27,746 nt of DNA, taken from NCBI GenBank assembly GCA_036736205.1, contig DAINMX010000068.1, positions 1-27,746 of the forward strand, given 5' to 3'. The stretch's first letter is position 1; each line of letters begins with the position of its first letter. The translations under genes were made by a program, and so were the position numbers. The notes below the pieces were generated by a model. That model saw only the letters and a list, made by a program, of their open reading frames with translations, had not been told where the DNA came from and did no database searches. Below, piece after piece: positions 24,295 to 27,746 of the stretch. This DNA is from XYA12-FULL-58-9 sp001798605 (GTDB lineage: Bacteria > Myxococcota > XYA12-FULL-58-9).

Positions 24295-24894
24295 GTGCCC
24301 GAGTTAGAATTAGACTGGTCCGCTCTTCACAGTGCGTTTCAAATGCCCATGCCAGAGGTGAGATGTTTCCTCTCGCTCAAAGACGGTACTGTCATCAAAC
24401 TACCGCCTGGGGATCCTGCCATGGCCACTGTTCACAGCGCCAAAGATGAGTTCATCCAAGTTGAGACCATTCCATCGCGAATCCAATACCAATGGGTGGA
24501 TGAGTTCGCCAAGACCATTGAGGATGAGACTCTAAGGTCTCGGGTGGAGGCCGCGATCAATGGCAAGGGAGCGTTCCGACGCTTCAAGGACATCCTGCTC
24601 ACCATCCCCGACGAACGGCGACGCTGGTTCGAGTACCGTGACATCAAGATGCGAGAACGCATCATGGATTGGGTGCAAGAAAATGGCGTCCAGCCCCTCA
24701 ATGTACCGCCATGGGATGAAGATGAAGACACGCCCGCCCCAACAGTTGTGAACAACACACACGACGTTGAGGCTGTCCGCGACACCCTGATCGCGTGGTT
24801 TGACGGCAAGGACGCGACCTCCACCGGGCCCCTCGAGCTTGAGGTCCTCGCAGCTCACCTGTGTGAGAGCTTCATCATCAAACCCAAGGGCTGA
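24295..24894 (+). CDS. UPF0158 family protein
   Basis: 199 residues, soluble. The middle (about 55-140) carries the pattern of the uncharacterised UPF0158 family: a short beta region ending in IPSRIQYQWVDEFA, then LRSRVEAAINGKGAFRRFKD, followed by RRRWFEYRD and a helix ending in MDWVQENGVQP. An acidic linker (DEDEDTPAP) leads to a short helical C-terminal segment. The start is GTG at 24295 with AAGGA at 24282-24286. It lies 17 bp after the coiled-coil gene and is the last gene of that run, 33 bp from the stop of the convergent TPR gene. The molecular function of the family is unknown. No membrane or export signal is seen. Confidence 0.85.
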   Translation: MPELELDWSALHSAFQMPMPEVRCFLSLKDGTVIKLPPGDPAMATVHSAKDEFIQVETIPSRIQYQWVDEFAKTIEDETLRSRVEAAINGKGAFRRFKDILLTIPDERRRWFEYRDIKMRERIMDWVQENGVQPLNVPPWDEDEDTPAPTVVNNTHDVEAVRDTLIAWFDGKDATSTGPLELEVLAAHLCESFIIKPKG

Positions 24895-24927
24895 GCCGAA
24901 GAAGAAGAAGGGGTAGCCGTAGGCGAG

Positions 24928-27417
24928 CTATTTGAGCTTGTCTACAAGCTTCTCGATCTCATTGGTGTGATCGCAGCGCGGGCAGAGTTTTAGATAGCGC
25001 TCACAGGCCTGTTTCTTCTCTGGGTCCTTGCGCCCAAGGGACTTACACATGCTGTAGTGGCAATCGGCATACAGTGGATACTGTTCCACGCCCGCTGTGA
25101 AGCAATCCTGAGCTTGGGCATCCCGGCCGGCCCCTTGGTAGGCATTACCGAGCTCGCACCACGCCTCCGCTATTCGCGGCGGTTGCACACCACGTGGCAT
25201 CTTCTCGAGGAATTCGGTCAAGTGAACCGCCGCTTGGTTCCAGCGCTTCTGTTCGCGAAGGACGCCGCCGGCGGAAATGCGGGCCTGTGAGTAAATGTCC
25301 GCCCCCGCCTCCATGGGAACAGCCACATAGCAATTGAAAGCTTCATCAAATTGATTGTCGGAGCGCATGCGGTCACAGTCGAGCAGCTTCACCTCGTAAT
25401 CCTTGCCACCCGCTAGATCGGTCGCACGCTTGCATGACGCAGCAGCCCCCTTGAAGTCGCCGACCTTGGTTTGAGCTTTGCACATCTTTTTGTAGATGCG
25501 ACCATCATTGGGATTGATCTTGAGGTAATTGCGAAGGCTGTCGATCGCTTTATCCCATTGGCCCAGGTTCATCAGCCCACGGGCGCGGGCGAGATGGAAC
25601 ATGGAACTGGTTGGGTCGAGCTTGAATGCTTCCTTGTAGTCGGCATCTGCTTCGGGCGTTTTCTTCTGCCACTGATACAACTGTGCGCGAGTGAAATGAG
25701 CGACCGCGAGCACCGGTTGCGACAGCTCACCCTTGGGCAGGGCAAATGCCTTTTTGACTCGCGCTGCCACCTCTTTTTGTCGCTCTTCGAGGCCTATGTT
25801 GCGATCCAAATCGACCAAGGCCTGCCCCAGAAGAGCCTGGGGATGATCCTTGCTGTTCTTGAGCGCTTCGTCGAAGGCGCGATCGGCTTGTGGCCAATCC
25901 TCTTGCGCGTAGTAATGCCAGCCCAACAGCACCCATCCGCGGGCGTGGAAGGTCAACGAATCGCTGAGCCTCGCCCTTTGCCGCAGGGTGTCACGCTCAC
26001 CAGGCTTGGTGGCATCCATCAACCGGAATGCTTCGACCTCAAGCTCGATGGCCGCACCGCCCTTGTCCTGAACTCGCTTCACCTCGGCGAGCCCCTGGTC
26101 GTAGGACTTTTCGACGTACGAGATCAACACCGATGCTGCAACCCTGTAGGCTGTATCGTCATCGCCAGTCTCTATGGCCCGTTGCAAATAGGCCTTGGCC
26201 CGCTCCAGAGATCCCTCGTAGTTGTGATCATTTGCGAGCACTGCCTCTGCATACGCCATCGCCGAGAGAGTCTGATTGTGGGCATCGTCGATTTGCAGAA
26301 TCTCCTGACCGATCCGCAGGGCATCCTGATAACGAACGTACTTGTCCTCTTCGACAGCTTTCTTCAGCTCCTCGTAGCGTTTGGAAATGGTACGTTTGTT
26401 GCCCGAGTCGACAATCTGGTAGCCAATCACCACCGCAGCAATGGCAAACACCGTGAGAGCCACTACAATGGTTGTCTTGATGGAGCCCGTGCTCTTGGGC
26501 ACAAAACCCAGAATGGTCAATCGCCCGGGTCCTGCTGTTTCAATGTGATCAGCTTCGTTTCCAAAGCCAAGGGTATCCTCGGCAAAAAAATCGCTGACGT
26601 GCTCAAGCTTGTGCGCCTCTTCCGCAGATAGCGCGGCGGCCGCAGCAGCGGCATTGGGATCCGGCCAGGGCTGCACCCCAAGTGGTGGCTGCATCCCAGG
26701 CGGTGGCGGTGGCCGCATCCCGGACGGTGGCAGCATTCCCAGCGGCTGCATGCCTGGCTGCATGGGCTGCATACCTGGCTGCATGGGCTGCATACCTGGC
26801 TGCATGGGCTGCATACCTGGTGATGGCATTCCAGACTGCATACCTAATGATGGCATCCCCGGCCGCATCCCCGGTGATGACATCCCGGGCTGCGCAGGAG
26901 GCATTCCTGGGCGCTGCATAGGAGGCGGCGCTTGCAATGGTGGCGGCTTTTGCGCGCCTTGCGCCGGTCGCATGCCCGAGGGCGTTTGCGCTTGCATCGG
27001 TGCTGCTTGCGCTGGCACCACTGCCACACCTAGTTGCACGAGAAGCTCGCGAGCTCGCGTCATAGATGGGTCAGCGGCAACCGCCTGTTGCAAAAACGGC
27101 ACAGCCTCTTGATTGCGTCCCTGTTGAATGAGGATCTCGCCCATCAGCTCGGAAGCGTGGGAATCCCCTGGGAACGTCTGCAACGCGCCATTGAGCTCTT
27201 GCTCGGCTTTGGGAAGCTTCCCTTGCTCAAGGTACACCCGTGCGAGCAAGACGCGACCGCGCGAATCCCCAGGAGCCTGCTTGATGCCCTTCTTGCAGAC
27301 AACCATCGCCTCCATGAACCGTTTGTGGCTCAAGTAGGCCTCACACAATGGAATGCACGCTTGCAGAGTCGGTTGTTTGGCGAACTCTAGTTCGAGTGCG
27401 TGAATATCAGGAGCCAT
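24928..27417 (-). CDS. TPR protein with cytoplasmic and periplasmic repeat domains
   Basis: 829 residues. The N-terminal TPRs (about 20-130) are followed by a long linker rich in Pro, Met, Gly and Gln (about 135-250, with GMQPMQP repeats), a short poly-Ala and acidic segment, one membrane helix (about 314-336, TTIVVALTVFAIAAVVIGYQIV), and a large C-terminal region (350-829) of helical TPR-type repeats with several cysteines. With no signal peptide and a single internal helix, the N-terminal TPRs should face the cytoplasm and the C-terminal ones the periplasm, so it could bridge complexes on both sides. The ATG at 27417 has only a distant GGGAG. A candidate promoter and inverted repeat lie 65-130 bp upstream. 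Partners unknown. Confidence 0.9.
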   Translation of the reverse strand: MAPDIHALELEFAKQPTLQACIPLCEAYLSHKRFMEAMVVCKKGIKQAPGDSRGRVLLARVYLEQGKLPKAEQELNGALQTFPGDSHASELMGEILIQQGRNQEAVPFLQQAVAADPSMTRARELLVQLGVAVVPAQAAPMQAQTPSGMRPAQGAQKPPPLQAPPPMQRPGMPPAQPGMSSPGMRPGMPSLGMQSGMPSPGMQPMQPGMQPMQPGMQPMQPGMQPLGMLPPSGMRPPPPPGMQPPLGVQPWPDPNAAAAAAALSAEEAHKLEHVSDFFAEDTLGFGNEADHIETAGPGRLTILGFVPKSTGSIKTTIVVALTVFAIAAVVIGYQIVDSGNKRTISKRYEELKKAVEEDKYVRYQDALRIGQEILQIDDAHNQTLSAMAYAEAVLANDHNYEGSLERAKAYLQRAIETGDDDTAYRVAASVLISYVEKSYDQGLAEVKRVQDKGGAAIELEVEAFRLMDATKPGERDTLRQRARLSDSLTFHARGWVLLGWHYYAQEDWPQADRAFDEALKNSKDHPQALLGQALVDLDRNIGLEERQKEVAARVKKAFALPKGELSQPVLAVAHFTRAQLYQWQKKTPEADADYKEAFKLDPTSSMFHLARARGLMNLGQWDKAIDSLRNYLKINPNDGRIYKKMCKAQTKVGDFKGAAASCKRATDLAGGKDYEVKLLDCDRMRSDNQFDEAFNCYVAVPMEAGADIYSQARISAGGVLREQKRWNQAAVHLTEFLEKMPRGVQPPRIAEAWCELGNAYQGAGRDAQAQDCFTAGVEQYPLYADCHYSMCKSLGRKDPEKKQACERYLKLCPRCDHTNEIEKLVDKLK
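26747..26820 (-). repeat. 21-bp repeats encoding GMQPMQP units
   Basis: Three and a half head-to-tail 21-bp units (26747-26767, 26768-26788, 26789-26809, then a partial unit), nearly identical, each coding for seven residues of the Met/Gln/Pro linker in the TPR protein. The period keeps the frame, so copy-number change alters only the length of the linker before the membrane helix. Confidence 0.9.
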
Positions 27418-27481
27418 CCCCGGTGCCGTTCTCCCAGTTTATGAAAGCCCCAGCGCTGGACTGGCCAACACTGGCGTACAA

Positions 27482-27511
27482 GGTGTAGCAAGCCTTGAGG
27501 GCCCGTGTCAA
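27482..27511 (-). promoter_or_regulatory. Candidate promoter of the TPR gene
   Basis: On the minus strand a perfect -35 TTGACA (27506-27511) is followed after 18 bp by TACACC (27482-27487), a weak -10. The -10 box lies about 65 bp upstream of the TPR start codon. The -35 box is part of the left arm of the inverted repeat, so a bound protein could block it. The weak -10 keeps confidence moderate. Confidence 0.4.
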
Positions 27512-27548
27512 AATACAGTTTCGCAATTTCACTCACTGCTTTTGACAC
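27505..27548. promoter_or_regulatory. 9-bp inverted repeat containing outward TTGACA boxes
   Basis: GTGTCAAAA (27505-27513) and TTTTGACAC (27540-27548) are exact reverse complements separated by 26 bp. Each arm contains TTGACA pointing outward, the left one being the candidate -35 of the TPR gene. No good -10 follows the right arm, so it may be half of an operator rather than a second promoter. Confidence 0.5.
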
Positions 27549-27746
27549 AAATCCAGCAAATCCACTGCTCCCCCTTGACTCGAATTCGAGAATGCCGGCC
27601 ATCTTGGTCGAAATTCAGCCAGTCCTTCCCAATCGCTCGAATCCGTGGGATCGGTCGGTCGGTACAAACTTGAGGCGGTCCTTGGCCAGTGGTACTGTGC
27701 GGTGTGCCACAAAAAATTCTCATCTCGATTTGGCTGCTGTCAGCCG

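Larger units (their letters stand above)
27418..27746. other. Non-coding region at the right end of the window (329 bp)
   Basis: Upstream region of the TPR gene. It contains a candidate minus-strand promoter, a 9-bp inverted repeat (27505-27548), a 12-bp palindrome CTCGAATTCGAG (27579-27590) and a short GGTC microsatellite (27651-27663). Short minus-strand frames here have no ribosome site or recognisable protein. I see no gene, tRNA or mobile element, though the region may belong to something continuing beyond the window. Confidence 0.5.

Noticed and set aside
25471..26631. 386-codon plus-strand frame inside the TPR gene
   Set aside because: Antisense to a well-supported TPR protein; no family resemblance and no start signals.
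27529..27723. 64-codon minus-strand frame at the right end
   Set aside because: No ribosome site, contains the inverted repeat arm and palindrome, and composition is not gene-like.
1..27746. tRNA, rRNA, transposase or phage integrase genes
   Set aside because: No tRNA T-loop signatures in non-coding parts and no DDE, HUH or recombinase-like proteins among the credible frames.

Overview
The window looks like chromosomal DNA of a moderately GC-rich Gram-negative bacterium with an outer membrane. It has an RND/TolC efflux triad, several lipoprotein signal peptides, and a TPR protein with domains on both sides of the inner membrane. Gene style suggests a deltaproteobacterial or myxobacterial-type lineage: a Geobacter/eukaryote-like citrate synthase, an RRM protein with a glycine tail, long coiled-coil and Pro/Met/Gln-rich proteins, and an orphan BatA-like protein. 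This placement is an inference; no rRNA, tRNA or other decisive marker was found.

Layout. 1-386: 3' end of an unidentified plus-strand gene. 522-1820 (-): type I, eukaryote-like citrate synthase with an intrinsic terminator at 417-460. 1821-2364: non-coding, with a 16-bp tandem repeat. 2365-3486 (+): two hypothetical membrane proteins. 3494-4630 (-): soluble histidine kinase preceded by 8/9-bp tandem repeats. 5023-10729 (+): RND efflux operon (adaptor, pump, TolC). 10745-12895 (-): BatA/VWA membrane protein, divergent from guaA (13073-14893), with a strong dyad between them. 15124-15483 (+): RRM protein. 15548-16098 (-): remnant of a DUF4143 ATPase gene. 16301-18625 (+): three overlapping genes for DUF4349-type envelope proteins, followed by a small exported protein. 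19040-24894 (+): a compact run of upp-like, hpt, single-pass membrane protein, methyltransferase-like/coiled-coil protein and UPF0158 protein. 24928-27417 (-): TPR membrane protein with an upstream inverted repeat and candidate promoter.

How the genes fit together. The RND triad is a complete tripartite exporter. guaA, upp and hpt cover GMP synthesis and uracil/hypoxanthine salvage, but only upp and hpt are adjacent, and they are apparently co-transcribed with three proteins of unknown role. In the DUF4349 cluster the first gene carries two modules fused in one lipoprotein. The next two genes carry the same modules as separate proteins, which suggests duplication with gene fission or fusion.

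No mobile element, phage, CRISPR array or defence island was seen. The best candidates for something undescribed are: (i) the 1039-residue protein joining a methyltransferase-like domain with a degraded SAM motif to a roughly 700-residue repeat-built coiled coil; (ii) the fused/split DUF4349 cluster; (iii) the near-leaderless promoter arrangement of upp; (iv) the intergenic dyads at 12939-12979 and 27505-27548.
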